Positions 55,482-63,911 of a DNA stretch of 64,000 nt are shown here, one piece after another. The position numbers and the translations under genes are program-made. Source of the DNA: Aequorivita sublithincola DSM 14238 (lineage in GTDB: Bacteria > Bacteroidota > Bacteroidia > Flavobacteriales > Flavobacteriaceae); NCBI RefSeq assembly GCF_000265385.1, contig NC_018013.1, forward strand, positions 3,016,001 to 3,080,000, written 5' to 3'. The notes under the pieces were generated by a model, which was given only the letters and a program-made list of their open reading frames with translations, was not told where the DNA came from and did no database searches. Position 1 is the stretch's first letter, and each line of letters begins with the position of its first letter.

Positions 55482-55489
55482 TATTTTTG
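55482..55489 (+). promoter_or_regulatory. -7 box TATTTTTG directly before rlmD
   Basis: A perfect -7 box ends only five bases before the ATG at 55495. Normal spacing to the transcript start would place it at or next to the ATG, so the mRNA may be leaderless. Confidence 0.5.
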
Positions 55490-55494
55490 CGGGT

Positions 55495-56904
55495 ATGGCA
55501 AGAAAAAATAATAGACTGATTTTAGAAAACCTTGAAGTGATTGATGCTGGCGCAAAAGGCAAAGCCATTGCCAAAGCTGCAGACGGACGTGTGGTTTTTA
55601 TTGACAACGCCGTTCCTGGCGATGTGGTTACCGTACAAACTTTTAAAAAGAAAAAGGCTTTTTATGAAGCTTCTGTAATTTCAGTTTCAAAATATTCTGA
55701 AAAAAGAGTGGAACCTGTTTGTCCGCACTTCGGAACTTGTGGTGGCTGCAAATGGCAGAATATGGGTTATGAGCATCAGCTTTTCTTTAAGCAAAAAGAA
55801 ATTCAACAAAATCTACAACGTATCGGTAAAATTGAATTGCCGGACTTTCAACCTATTTTAGGTTCTGAAAAGCAATATTTCTACCGCAATAAGATGGAAT
55901 TTTCCTTTAGCGACAACAAATGGTTGACGTTGGACCAAATTAAAAGCGGTAAAGTTATTGAAAACCGAAATGCCTTAGGTTTCCATATTCCAGGAATGTG
56001 GGACAAGATTTTGGATTTAGATATTTGCTATTTACAGGCAGATCCAAGCAACGCAATCCGTGATTTTATAAAAGCAAAAGCGGAAGAATTAAATCTAACT
56101 TTTTTCAACACTAGAAATCAGGAAGGTTTTTTACGAACCTTGATGATTCGTACTTCTTCAACTGGAGAAATGATGGTTTTGGTTCAGTTTTTTCACGAAG
56201 ATAAAGAAAACAGAAAACTATTGTTGGAGGCCATTGCTGAAGAGTTTCCGCAGATTACTTCACTATTATATGTAATCAATTCCAAAGGAAACGATACATT
56301 ATACGATCAAGAAATTGAGCTTTTCTACGGAAGAGATCATATTTTTGAGGAAATGGAAGGTTTAAAGTTTAAGATAAACGCTAAATCTTTCTACCAAACC
56401 AACAGCGAACAAGCTTATGAACTTTACAAAATAACCCGCGATTTCGCTGGTTTAAGCGGTAATGAACTGGTTTACGATTTATATACTGGAACAGGAACCA
56501 TTGCACAATTCGTCGCTAAAAACGCAAAGAAAGTAATTGGTGTAGAATCAGTTCCCGATGCTATTGAAGCGGCAAAAGCAAATGCACAATTAAACAATAT
56601 TGAAAATGTTGAATTCTACGTGGGCGATATGAAAAAGGTTTTCAATGAAGAATTTATAAATACTCACGGAAAACCAGATATTGTAATTACAGATCCGCCA
56701 CGAGATGGAATGCACGGCGATGTTGTTGCGCAACTATTAAATCTTGCAGCCGAAAAAATCGTCTATGTAAGTTGCAACAGCGCAACCCAAGCTCGGGATT
56801 TGGCGCTTTTAGATTCAAAATATAAAGTAACAAGAGTGCAACCAGTTGATATGTTTCCGCAAACGCATCACGTAGAAAATGTTGTACTTTTGGAGAAACA
56901 ATAA
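55495..56904 (+). CDS. rlmD: 23S rRNA (uracil1939-C5)-methyltransferase RlmD
   Basis: A 469-residue RNA methyltransferase. An N-terminal TRAM domain (1-65) is followed by the iron-sulfur cluster region CPHFGTCGGCKWQ, then the Rossmann methyltransferase domain with VYDLYTGTGTIAQFVAKNAK and the catalytic VSCNSATQARDL. It methylates C5 of U1939 in 23S rRNA. DUF6452 and DUF6048 genes follow closely, a conserved flavobacterial order that suggests one transcript. Confidence 0.93.
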   Translation: MARKNNRLILENLEVIDAGAKGKAIAKAADGRVVFIDNAVPGDVVTVQTFKKKKAFYEASVISVSKYSEKRVEPVCPHFGTCGGCKWQNMGYEHQLFFKQKEIQQNLQRIGKIELPDFQPILGSEKQYFYRNKMEFSFSDNKWLTLDQIKSGKVIENRNALGFHIPGMWDKILDLDICYLQADPSNAIRDFIKAKAEELNLTFFNTRNQEGFLRTLMIRTSSTGEMMVLVQFFHEDKENRKLLLEAIAEEFPQITSLLYVINSKGNDTLYDQEIELFYGRDHIFEEMEGLKFKINAKSFYQTNSEQAYELYKITRDFAGLSGNELVYDLYTGTGTIAQFVAKNAKKVIGVESVPDAIEAAKANAQLNNIENVEFYVGDMKKVFNEEFINTHGKPDIVITDPPRDGMHGDVVAQLLNLAAEKIVYVSCNSATQARDLALLDSKYKVTRVQPVDMFPQTHHVENVVLLEKQ

Positions 56905-56931
56905 ATTTTTCTGAAAAATTATTTTCAAACT

Positions 56932-57417
56932 ATGTTTAAAAGAATAATTGTCCTCATTCTCATAATTTTCGCCTTTAAAGGCTGTACTAAGGATGATATT
57001 TGTCCAGAAGATACTGCTACAACTCCAAATTTGATTATTGTCTTTAATGATATTGCTAATCCAGCAAATCGAAAAAAAGTAGAAGTTTTGACCGTAACAA
57101 CTGATGATGAAAATGCTTATGAAGTTCTAAAATTGGTCAGTACAGATACAATTGTTATTCCACTAAATACGAATTCAGACACCACAAAATATGTTTTTAG
57201 AAAAAGTATTATTGTTAATACTGACACTACAAAAATTGATGATAATGTGATGTTTATCTATGACCGAAAAAACGGTTATGTGAGCCGTGCTTGTGGTTTT
57301 AAGACCGAATTTGACAATCTAAGAGAAGAAGTAACCAATAACTGGATTGAAGATGTTATGGTAAACAGAAATACAGTAAATGATGAAAATAGCGCCCACG
57401 TTACTATGCTGCATTAG
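56932..57417 (+). CDS. DUF6452 family lipoprotein
   Basis: A 161-residue protein with a lipoprotein signal (lipobox FKGC, Cys18). The mature part is beta-rich with TPNLIIVFNDIANPANRKKV and ends close after NWIEDVMVN. I recognise it as DUF6452, a Bacteroidota family of unknown function. It overlaps the next gene by 38 bases, so the two are translationally coupled, and sits 27 bases after rlmD. Confidence 0.78.
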   Translation: MFKRIIVLILIIFAFKGCTKDDICPEDTATTPNLIIVFNDIANPANRKKVEVLTVTTDDENAYEVLKLVSTDTIVIPLNTNSDTTKYVFRKSIIVNTDTTKIDDNVMFIYDRKNGYVSRACGFKTEFDNLREEVTNNWIEDVMVNRNTVNDENSAHVTMLH

Positions 57418-58117
57418 TCTTTTTTGCGGCACGCAAGCAATGGTGGCGCAAAAAAAGAGTGAAACAACTAACGATACCGTTCCAAAAATTGAAAAATATG
57501 GAATTCGTGTAGGTGTAGATTTATCTAAACCTCTAAGAACACTAATTGAAGACGGCTATTCAGGTTTTGAGGTTATGGGTGATTTCCGGGTGACCAAAAA
57601 GTTCTATGCCGCTGTGGAATTAGGAAACGAAAAGAAAGATTGGAATGAACCATATATTTCCTCCAAAACCAGCGGAAGCTATGCCAAAATTGGTTTTGAT
57701 TACAACGCTTATGAAAACTGGCTTGGAATGGAAAACGCCATTACACTCGGACTTCGTTACGGATTTTCAACATTTAGTCAGGAGCTTTTAAGCTATAGAA
57801 TCTATACGGATAACCCTGCTTTCCCTACCCAAACAATTTATGAATCTCAAGATTACACTGGTTTAACAGCGCATTGGGCCGAATTGATTATTGGTGTAAA
57901 AACGGAAATACTAAATAACCTTTATCTTTCAGTAAATCTTCAATTAAAAAGAAAAATCACCGAAGACGAACTAGAAAATTTCGCAAATCTCTATATTCCT
58001 GGTTTCAACAGAACTTATGATTATAGTAAGTTTGGCGTAGGTTACGGATATTCAATTTCGTATTTGATTCCTATTTTTAAAAAGACGGAGGTTAAAGAAG
58101 AAATCCCCAACCCCTAA
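57380..58117 (+). CDS. DUF6048 family outer-membrane protein
   Basis: A 245-residue protein with a signal peptide (ending about residue 23) and alternating strands such as YGIRVGVDLSKPL and AITLGLRYGFSTFSQE, i.e. a small outer-membrane beta-barrel of family DUF6048. The C-terminus KKTEVKEEIPNP ends at a TAA that lies inside the dispersed repeat 58111-58126, so the tail is set by repeat sequence. It starts within the DUF6452 gene; the two probably work as a barrel plus lipoprotein pair. Confidence 0.78.
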   Translation: MMKIAPTLLCCISLFCGTQAMVAQKKSETTNDTVPKIEKYGIRVGVDLSKPLRTLIEDGYSGFEVMGDFRVTKKFYAAVELGNEKKDWNEPYISSKTSGSYAKIGFDYNAYENWLGMENAITLGLRYGFSTFSQELLSYRIYTDNPAFPTQTIYESQDYTGLTAHWAELIIGVKTEILNNLYLSVNLQLKRKITEDELENFANLYIPGFNRTYDYSKFGVGYGYSISYLIPIFKKTEVKEEIPNP

Positions 58118-58126
58118 AGGGGAGAA
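58111..58126. repeat. Dispersed palindromic repeat, copy 2
   Basis: CCCCTAAAGGGGAGAA, identical to 14168-14183. It contains the stop codon of the DUF6048 gene. A related CCCTTTAGGG lies at 58153-58162. The rest of 58118-58269 holds only a degenerate tandem repeat built from ACTGAAAACT (58234-58268). Confidence 0.6.
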
Positions 58127-58269
58127 ATAAAATTCTGCAATATTTTCTGGCTCCCTTTAGGGCCGGGATAATACAAAATAATACCTATAAATTATAAAGT
58201 GAAAAAAGCTTAGGCTTAATTACTAATTCCTGCACTGAAAACTAAATACTGAAAACTGAATACTAAAAC

Positions 58270-59427
58270 CTATTGCTTACTAGCCTTCCTACTTCCCTCA
58301 TACATTTCATAACGCACAAGTTTAGCCTCCAATTTTCCATTGAAAAGTTTAATCTTTTTTGAAGGATGAAGGCCAACGGATTTTAGAGCTTCCATATTTG
58401 AAGTAATCATCCACGCCTGTGTTCCTGGGTAACCGCGTTTCAACGTATTACCAATGGAGCTGTAAAAGTTTTCCACATCACTTATAGCAATGCGTTCATC
58501 ATAAGGCGGATTGAAAACAATATATAAAGGTTTATCGTGTTCCTTTTCACTTTGGAAGAAATCTTGCTGTTTCACTTCAATAAAATCTTGAAGATTGGCG
58601 CTTTTAATGTTTTCCTTCGCTTTTTTTATGGCTACAGGATCTGTATCAAAACCATAAATTTTATGAGGAAAATCGCGAACTTTTTTAAGAGCTGCTTCCT
58701 CAATTTTTTCATAAAGATCGACGTCAAAATCTGGCCAAGTTTCAAAACCAAATTCTTCACGATTCAAGTTTGGCGGAATATTGCAGGCTATCATCGCAGC
58801 TTCCGTTAAGATTGTTCCTCCACCACACATTGGGTCCAGAAAATTGCATTGGCCTTGCCAGCCTGAAAGCATAAGCATTCCCGCAGCTAGAACTTCATTT
58901 ATTGGAGCTAAAGTGCTTTCCACTTTATAACCACGTTTATGCAAGGATTCCCCAGAACTATCCAACGAAATTGTACAAATATTTCTATCAATATGAACAT
59001 TTATTCGAAGCGTGGGATGATCCAAATCTACATCTGGTCGCGTTCCTTGCCTATCTCGAAAACGATCAACAATAGCATCTTTCGTTTTAAGCGATATATA
59101 TTGTGAATGCGTGAAAACATCAGAAAAAACGGTTGCATTTACTGCCAACGTGCCCTTTACATCCATATAATCCTCCCACGGCATCTCGTAAACTCGCTTA
59201 TATAAATCTTCTTCCGTAAAAATATTGAACGCGGTAATTGGTTTTAAAATTTTAATAGCAGTTCTACAGCATAGATTTGCCTTATACATAAAGCCTTTAT
59301 CGCCTTCAAAAGAAACGTTTCGCGTTCCAAGTTCAATAGACGAAGCACCTAACTGACGAAGTTCATTTGCTAAAAGTTCTTCCATCCCAAAAAGAGTTTT
59401 GGCCACCATTTTAAAATTCTTTACCAT
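58270..59427 (-). CDS. THUMP-domain RNA methyltransferase (RlmL N-terminal-like)
   Basis: About 386 residues from the ATG at 59427; a longer start at 59529 would run through the divergent promoter. Residues 1-150 form a ferredoxin-like plus THUMP domain (KTLFGMEELLANELRQLGA). The methyltransferase domain (about 160-380) has FLDPMCGGGTILTEAA as the cofactor loop and YIVFNPPYDERI, the NPPY catalytic motif of N-methylating enzymes. It matches the N2-G2445 half of RlmL and its flavobacterial relatives, so 23S rRNA guanine methylation is likely. Confidence 0.88.
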   Translation of the reverse strand: MVKNFKMVAKTLFGMEELLANELRQLGASSIELGTRNVSFEGDKGFMYKANLCCRTAIKILKPITAFNIFTEEDLYKRVYEMPWEDYMDVKGTLAVNATVFSDVFTHSQYISLKTKDAIVDRFRDRQGTRPDVDLDHPTLRINVHIDRNICTISLDSSGESLHKRGYKVESTLAPINEVLAAGMLMLSGWQGQCNFLDPMCGGGTILTEAAMIACNIPPNLNREEFGFETWPDFDVDLYEKIEEAALKKVRDFPHKIYGFDTDPVAIKKAKENIKSANLQDFIEVKQQDFFQSEKEHDKPLYIVFNPPYDERIAISDVENFYSSIGNTLKRGYPGTQAWMITSNMEALKSVGLHPSKKIKLFNGKLEAKLVRYEMYEGSRKASKQ

Positions 59428-59444
59428 AATATATAAACAGATTT

Positions 59445-59471
59445 CCTGCAAAAATACAGTATTTTTGCAGG
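59445..59471. promoter_or_regulatory. Perfect 27-bp palindrome with two opposed -7 boxes
   Basis: Arms CCTGCAAAAATAC (59445-59457) and GTATTTTTGCAGG (59459-59471) around one base. TATTTTTG reads rightwards at 59460-59467 and leftwards at 59456-59449. Each box lies 18-22 bases before the start of its own gene (59486 plus, 59427 minus). Confidence 0.75.
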
Positions 59472-59485
59472 GCGAAACGATAAGT

Positions 59486-60217
59486 ATGAAAAAAGAAAAG
59501 GACAATTGGTACGCTTCGTGGTTCAACACGCCCTACTATCATCTGCTTTATAAAGACAGAGGCCACAGAGAGGCGGCGTTATTTATGAATACACTTACTA
59601 ATCATTTAAATCTTCAAAAAAATGACTCTATTTTAGATCTTGCTTGCGGCAGAGGACGGCATTCAAAATATTTGTATAAGCAAGGTTTTGACGTTACTGG
59701 TGTAGATCTTTCTAGTGAAAGCATTGAATACGCCAAACAATACGAAAAACCAAAGCTTCATTTTGACATACACGATATGTGTCTGCCCTACCCAAAAAAG
59801 TTTGATGCAGTTTTCAATCTTTTCACGAGTTTTGGATATTTTGAAAACGAAATAGACAATTTAAGAACCATTAAAGCCATAAAAGAAGAGCTAAAACCAA
59901 ACAGTTACGGCGTGATTGATTTTTTAAATGCTGAATTAGCAATTAAAAATTTAGTCCCTTCAGAGACAAAGAAGATGGGAAATATTGTTTTTCACATTGA
60001 GAAATACGTGGAAGATGGTTACATTTTAAAGCACATACGTTTTAATGATAATGCAGCCGATTTTCACTATGTTGAACGAGTAAAAGCGCTCACTTTGGAA
60101 GATTTTGAACTATACTTTAAAGAAGCAGATGTAAATTTGAAATCAGCTTACGGTGACTATAAACTTAATGATTTTGATAGAAATACTTCCGAAAGGTTAA
60201 TCCTAATTTTTAATTGA
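59486..60217 (+). CDS. Class I SAM-dependent methyltransferase
   Basis: About 243 residues from the ATG at 59486, chosen because the upstream frame crosses the divergent promoter. ILDLACGRGRHSKYLYKQG is the S-adenosylmethionine loop (motif I) and FDAVFNLFTSFGYF follows as motif IV. The fold is that of small-molecule methyltransferases; the substrate is unknown. It couples to the ZIP gene through TGATG, where its stop and the next start share a base. Confidence 0.82.
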   Translation: MKKEKDNWYASWFNTPYYHLLYKDRGHREAALFMNTLTNHLNLQKNDSILDLACGRGRHSKYLYKQGFDVTGVDLSSESIEYAKQYEKPKLHFDIHDMCLPYPKKFDAVFNLFTSFGYFENEIDNLRTIKAIKEELKPNSYGVIDFLNAELAIKNLVPSETKKMGNIVFHIEKYVEDGYILKHIRFNDNAADFHYVERVKALTLEDFELYFKEADVNLKSAYGDYKLNDFDRNTSERLILIFN

Positions 60218-60885
60218 TGAATTACTTACTACTATTTCTAGCCGTGGCTGTGGGCTATTTTGTTGCGGTATTCTTAAAGCAAAAGGAGTTGCGCAATATG
60301 GAAGTTTTTCTTGCTTTTAGCGGGGCTTTTCTACTCTCAATTACCGTTTTTGAACTTATTCCGCATGTTTTTGAAACGCCTTCAAAAAGTATTGGCGTCT
60401 ATATAATGCTTGGAATTTTATTGCAAATATTCCTAGAGTTTTTCTCAAAAGGTGCAGAACACGGTCACGTTCATCTACATTCTGAAGCAAAACATTTTCC
60501 TTGGATATTGTTTGTCAGCCTTAGTATTCACGCTTTTATGGAAGGTTTCCCGATTTCGGAGGAAAATAATTTATTGCTTGCCATTATTATTCACAAAATT
60601 CCAGTAGCGATAATCCTTTCCTTCTTTTTTATTACGGCTGGCTACAAAAAATCCACCACACTATTCTTCTTATTCTTTTTTGCCTTAATGACGCCTTTAG
60701 GAAGTTTTATTGCAAATAATTACAATTTTGTTCATCAATATGAAACGCAGATAACCGCAGTAGTTATTGGTATCTTTCTACACGTTTCAACCACAATACT
60801 TTTTGAAAGTTCAAAGAATCATAAATTTAATCTGTCAAAAATGACGGCAGTTATCTTAGCCGTAGTGATTGCTTATTTTATTTAA
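60217..60885 (+). CDS. ZIP family metal transporter
   Basis: A 222-residue membrane protein with seven to eight helices. The cytosolic loop between helices 3 and 4 is His-rich (HGHVHLHSEAKHF), and two helices hold SIHAFMEGFPI and IIHKIPVAIIL, the metal-binding His-X3-Glu and His-Lys-X-Pro motifs of ZIP proteins. It probably imports Zn2+ or another divalent cation. Start at ATG 60217, coupled to the methyltransferase gene. Confidence 0.9.
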   Translation: MNYLLLFLAVAVGYFVAVFLKQKELRNMEVFLAFSGAFLLSITVFELIPHVFETPSKSIGVYIMLGILLQIFLEFFSKGAEHGHVHLHSEAKHFPWILFVSLSIHAFMEGFPISEENNLLLAIIIHKIPVAIILSFFFITAGYKKSTTLFFLFFFALMTPLGSFIANNYNFVHQYETQITAVVIGIFLHVSTTILFESSKNHKFNLSKMTAVILAVVIAYFI

Positions 60886-60910
60886 AATCTTCGGAAAGAA
60901 ACAATTTGAA

Positions 60911-63340
60911 TTATTTATTGTTGGAAAATTGAATAGCATGGGAAACCATTCTTAAGTCATTATAGGAAAACTTTTCGTCAATTTTATTCTTTAAATCTCC
61001 GAAACCATCAAACGGCACAGTTTCCATAATTTTCTTGAGTGCCAAGAATTTTTCCTCTGGCATTAAATCTGTAATTTTTATTTCGCCCGTTTCTAAAAAT
61101 GTACATAGATGACCTTCAATAGTTCCAGTGGTTAAATCACGCTCTTTCGCTATTTCAAGAATACTCTTCCCAGCTTTGAAATGCTCATAAGAAACTTGTT
61201 GAGTTCCGCTTTTATTAGGAATAATCGCGGCTTCTGCTTTTGGATCAATATCATTTTCATCAAGATAATCGTTTATTATTTCAAGAATCTCTAAACCGTA
61301 TTTTTCCAATCGAACTTTCCCTATATAAGCTATTTTTTTCAACTGTTTTGAGCTGTTAGGCAAAACTTCACACATTTCATACAATGCTTTTTGAGTGAAA
61401 ACTTGATAAGGCGGAATATCTTCATCCGTTGAAAATTTAGTCCGAAGCTCACGAAGCCTTTCAAATAAAACAGGATGTTCCGTTGAAGCAATGACTTCCT
61501 TTTTTGTCCGTTTCGGCTTTTCTTCCTTGTGAAGTACAGCCTTGGCGCGTAATGATAAGTATTCCGAAGTTTTAAAACCATTTTTCAAGCCTTTAAAGCA
61601 AAAGAATTTAATGGTCACCAAATTTTCCAAAGTCTCCAAATGATTTTCAATATCTTGTTTTAGAGCCTTATTATCTGTGGTATAGTTGATTTCATTCAAA
61701 GGTTTTCTAATAGTATCATCCGTATATTTTTCAAAATAAGAAATTGCTTTCTTGAAGCGTTCTTGCAATTTGGAATTGTTTTCTGGCGAGGCAGTTTCAC
61801 TCAATTTAATGAGTTCAGACTTAAAAGCAGCGCTAATTTTCAAAAGTTCCTTAACACCGTTGTCCTTGATAAAAGTTGACTGTTCTAATATGTTTCCTTC
61901 AATACTTCCTCTATTCTTGTAATAAACATCAATTATTCTATCTACAGGATGCAAAAAAGAATAGTAGTTGAAAATTTCATCAATTAGGTTTAGTTGATAT
62001 GTTTTTTCTGAAGAAGCTAAAATTGAAGAATCAGGCTGATTTTCCTCCGCATTTTTACTGAACGATGCAACTTCGTGATTATTGATAATACTTCTCTGAC
62101 TCAACGGACCAGTCAGAACAATACCTTCCAATGTTTTGCAGCGACTCAACGCTACATAAGTTTGGCCGTGAGCAAAGGCTTCACCTGCATCGATGATTAC
62201 TTTTTCAAAAGTAAGTCCTTGGCTTTTATGAATCGTGATAGCCCAAGCCAATCGCAAGGGTATCTGGGTAAAAGAGCCTATTTCATCCTCAACAATTTCC
62301 TTAGTATCCTGTTGAATAGAATAATTGATATTTTTCCAAATTTCAACAGTTGTAACGATTGGAAACTCGTCATCTGGACACTTTACTAATACTTCATCCT
62401 CATCCACACTGACAACAGTTCCAATTTTTCCGTTGAAATAGCGTTTTTCAGGAGAGCTGTCATTTTTAATGAACATTACCTGTGCGCCTATTTTCAATTC
62501 TAACTTTGAATGTGTGGGATAAGTATATTCGGGAAATTGGCCTTCTGTTTCCGCTTCAAAAAGAAAACTTTTCTTCTTCAGCTTGTCTAATTCAACAGAA
62601 TTTATTCGGTCTGCGCGGTTATTGTGCGTTGTTAGTGTAATGTAACCATCATCTGTATTTGGAGAAAAATTTGGCAAATACCGTGCATTCAAAACTTCAG
62701 AGGATGCAAGACTCAGTCTATTATTTCGTATTTCATTCAATATTTTTATGAAATCTTCGCTCTCCTGTCTATAAATGTGCTTCAATTCAATCGAAATTGC
62801 ACTTGATGTTTGAAACGCAGTACTTCCAAAGAAGAATCCAGTGTTGTAATGTTGTTTTAATAGTTGCCATTCATCATCTTTTATTACCGGCGAAAGCTGC
62901 TGAAGATCGCCAATCATCAAAAGTTGAACGCCTCCAAATGGTTTATTTCTATCCCTAAACCGCCGTAAAACTTGGTCGATACCGTCCAATAAATCAGAAC
63001 GAACCATACTTATCTCGTCGATAATCAATAAGTCCAGAGATTTAATGATGTTGATTTTATTTCTACTGAATTTTTTTGAAAAGGAATTATTTTGAAGATT
63101 ACCTGTTTCTGGCAATATGGGACCAAAAGGCAATTGAAAAAAGGAATGAATGGTTACACCTCCAGCATTGATAGCAGCGACCCCAGTGGGGGCAACTACC
63201 ACCAACCTTTTCAAAGATTGATTCTTTAACTTATGAAGAAAAGTAGTCTTACCTGTACCTGCCTTCCCTGTTAAAAAGATATTTCTGTCTGTATTATTGA
63301 CGAAGTCCCAGGCAAGATCTATTTCTGGATTTTTGAGCAT
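60911..63340 (-). CDS. Pif1-type helicase with HRDC and HTH_40 C-terminus
   Basis: An 809-residue protein. The N-terminal SF1 helicase (about 1-450) has Walker A LTGKAGTGKTTFL, Walker B LLIIDEISMV, MIGDLQQLSPV and the C-terminal block AWAITIHKSQGLTF. After a helical linker come an HRDC-like domain (about 600-700) and a helix-turn-helix of the HTH_40 type (about 715-775, GKSILEIAKERDLTTGTIEG). The last two are normally the tail of RecQ. It would unwind forked or G-quadruplex DNA. No partner gene is adjacent. Confidence 0.88.
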   Translation of the reverse strand: MLKNPEIDLAWDFVNNTDRNIFLTGKAGTGKTTFLHKLKNQSLKRLVVVAPTGVAAINAGGVTIHSFFQLPFGPILPETGNLQNNSFSKKFSRNKINIIKSLDLLIIDEISMVRSDLLDGIDQVLRRFRDRNKPFGGVQLLMIGDLQQLSPVIKDDEWQLLKQHYNTGFFFGSTAFQTSSAISIELKHIYRQESEDFIKILNEIRNNRLSLASSEVLNARYLPNFSPNTDDGYITLTTHNNRADRINSVELDKLKKKSFLFEAETEGQFPEYTYPTHSKLELKIGAQVMFIKNDSSPEKRYFNGKIGTVVSVDEDEVLVKCPDDEFPIVTTVEIWKNINYSIQQDTKEIVEDEIGSFTQIPLRLAWAITIHKSQGLTFEKVIIDAGEAFAHGQTYVALSRCKTLEGIVLTGPLSQRSIINNHEVASFSKNAEENQPDSSILASSEKTYQLNLIDEIFNYYSFLHPVDRIIDVYYKNRGSIEGNILEQSTFIKDNGVKELLKISAAFKSELIKLSETASPENNSKLQERFKKAISYFEKYTDDTIRKPLNEINYTTDNKALKQDIENHLETLENLVTIKFFCFKGLKNGFKTSEYLSLRAKAVLHKEEKPKRTKKEVIASTEHPVLFERLRELRTKFSTDEDIPPYQVFTQKALYEMCEVLPNSSKQLKKIAYIGKVRLEKYGLEILEIINDYLDENDIDPKAEAAIIPNKSGTQQVSYEHFKAGKSILEIAKERDLTTGTIEGHLCTFLETGEIKITDLMPEEKFLALKKIMETVPFDGFGDLKNKIDEKFSYNDLRMVSHAIQFSNNK

Positions 63341-63471
63341 TCTTAAAAGTAGTGTTAGACTAATTTATCTGAATAAAAATACTAAAAATCAAGATGAAAT
63401 GAAATCTAGTTTCGATTGAAATCCATTTTAGAACAATATTCGATAAATAATGATGAGGACTTTAAAGAAAA

Positions 63472-63588
63472 ATGTCTAATGTAGTAAGAACGGCAGGGGC
63501 GGCAATGAAGATGCTGTTAACAGAAACATACCGTTCCACCGCCCCAACCACCATGACGTGGATGAGTAGTTTTCAGTTTTTTTCATAA
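63472..63588 (+). other. GC-rich 38-codon small ORF / structured RNA candidate
   Basis: An island of about 90 bases with clearly higher GC than its surroundings. It encodes a possible 38-residue peptide starting MSNVVRTAGAAMKMLL and ending at TAA 63586-63588. It also holds complementary arms GGGGCGG (63496-63502) with CCGCCCC (63539-63545), AACGG (63489-63493) with CCGTT (63531-63535), and the palindrome CTGTTAACAG (63514-63523). It is followed by the bidirectional terminator at 63587-63622. The rest of 63341-63471 shows nothing. Confidence 0.4.
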
Positions 63589-63622
63589 AAAAAGTCCCAA
63601 TCAATTAAATGATTGGGACTTT
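63587..63622. terminator. Terminator of the rRNA operon (bidirectional)
   Basis: Arms AAAGTCCCAATCA and TGATTGGGACTTT; on the minus strand followed by TTTTTTT after the 5S gene. Confidence 0.85.
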
Positions 63623-63626
63623 AAAG

Positions 63627-63735
63627 GAAGGCGGCGACCTACTCTTCCACATAACTGCAGTACCATCGGCGCAAACGGGCTTAACTTCTCTGTTCGGAAA
63701 GGTAAGAGGTGAGCCCCGTCGCTATAACCACCTTA
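63627..63735 (-). rRNA. rrf: 5S ribosomal RNA
   Basis: About 109 nt. On the minus strand it starts AAGGTGGTTATAGCGACGGG, has the conserved CCGAACAGAGAAGTTAAGCC loop region and ends GTCGCCGCCTT. The ends pair as AAGGTGGT with GCCGCCTT (helix I). Confidence 0.93.
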
Positions 63736-63911
63736 GTGTTTAGTTAGGAGTTATGAGTTAAGAGTTATGAAAGTCATAACTCAGCACTCTGAACTCTTAA
63801 CTTCTAGCCATAGGCTAGAGAATATCTTGACATATAGAAACAAAGTATAGGGGAAAAGTGAATTTACTTACTTAAAAGAGTTGCTTCCCTCCACCGAAAT
63901 GGAGGGATGCG
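63736..63911 (-). other. 23S-5S spacer with inverted repeats
   Basis: No tRNA. It contains AGTTAAGAGTT near 63754 and its complement AACTCTTAACT near 63791, an inner GAGTTATGA-AAG-TCATAACTC hairpin, and a hairpin TCCCTCCA/TGGAGGGA at 63886-63907 next to the 23S 3' end. Confidence 0.6.
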
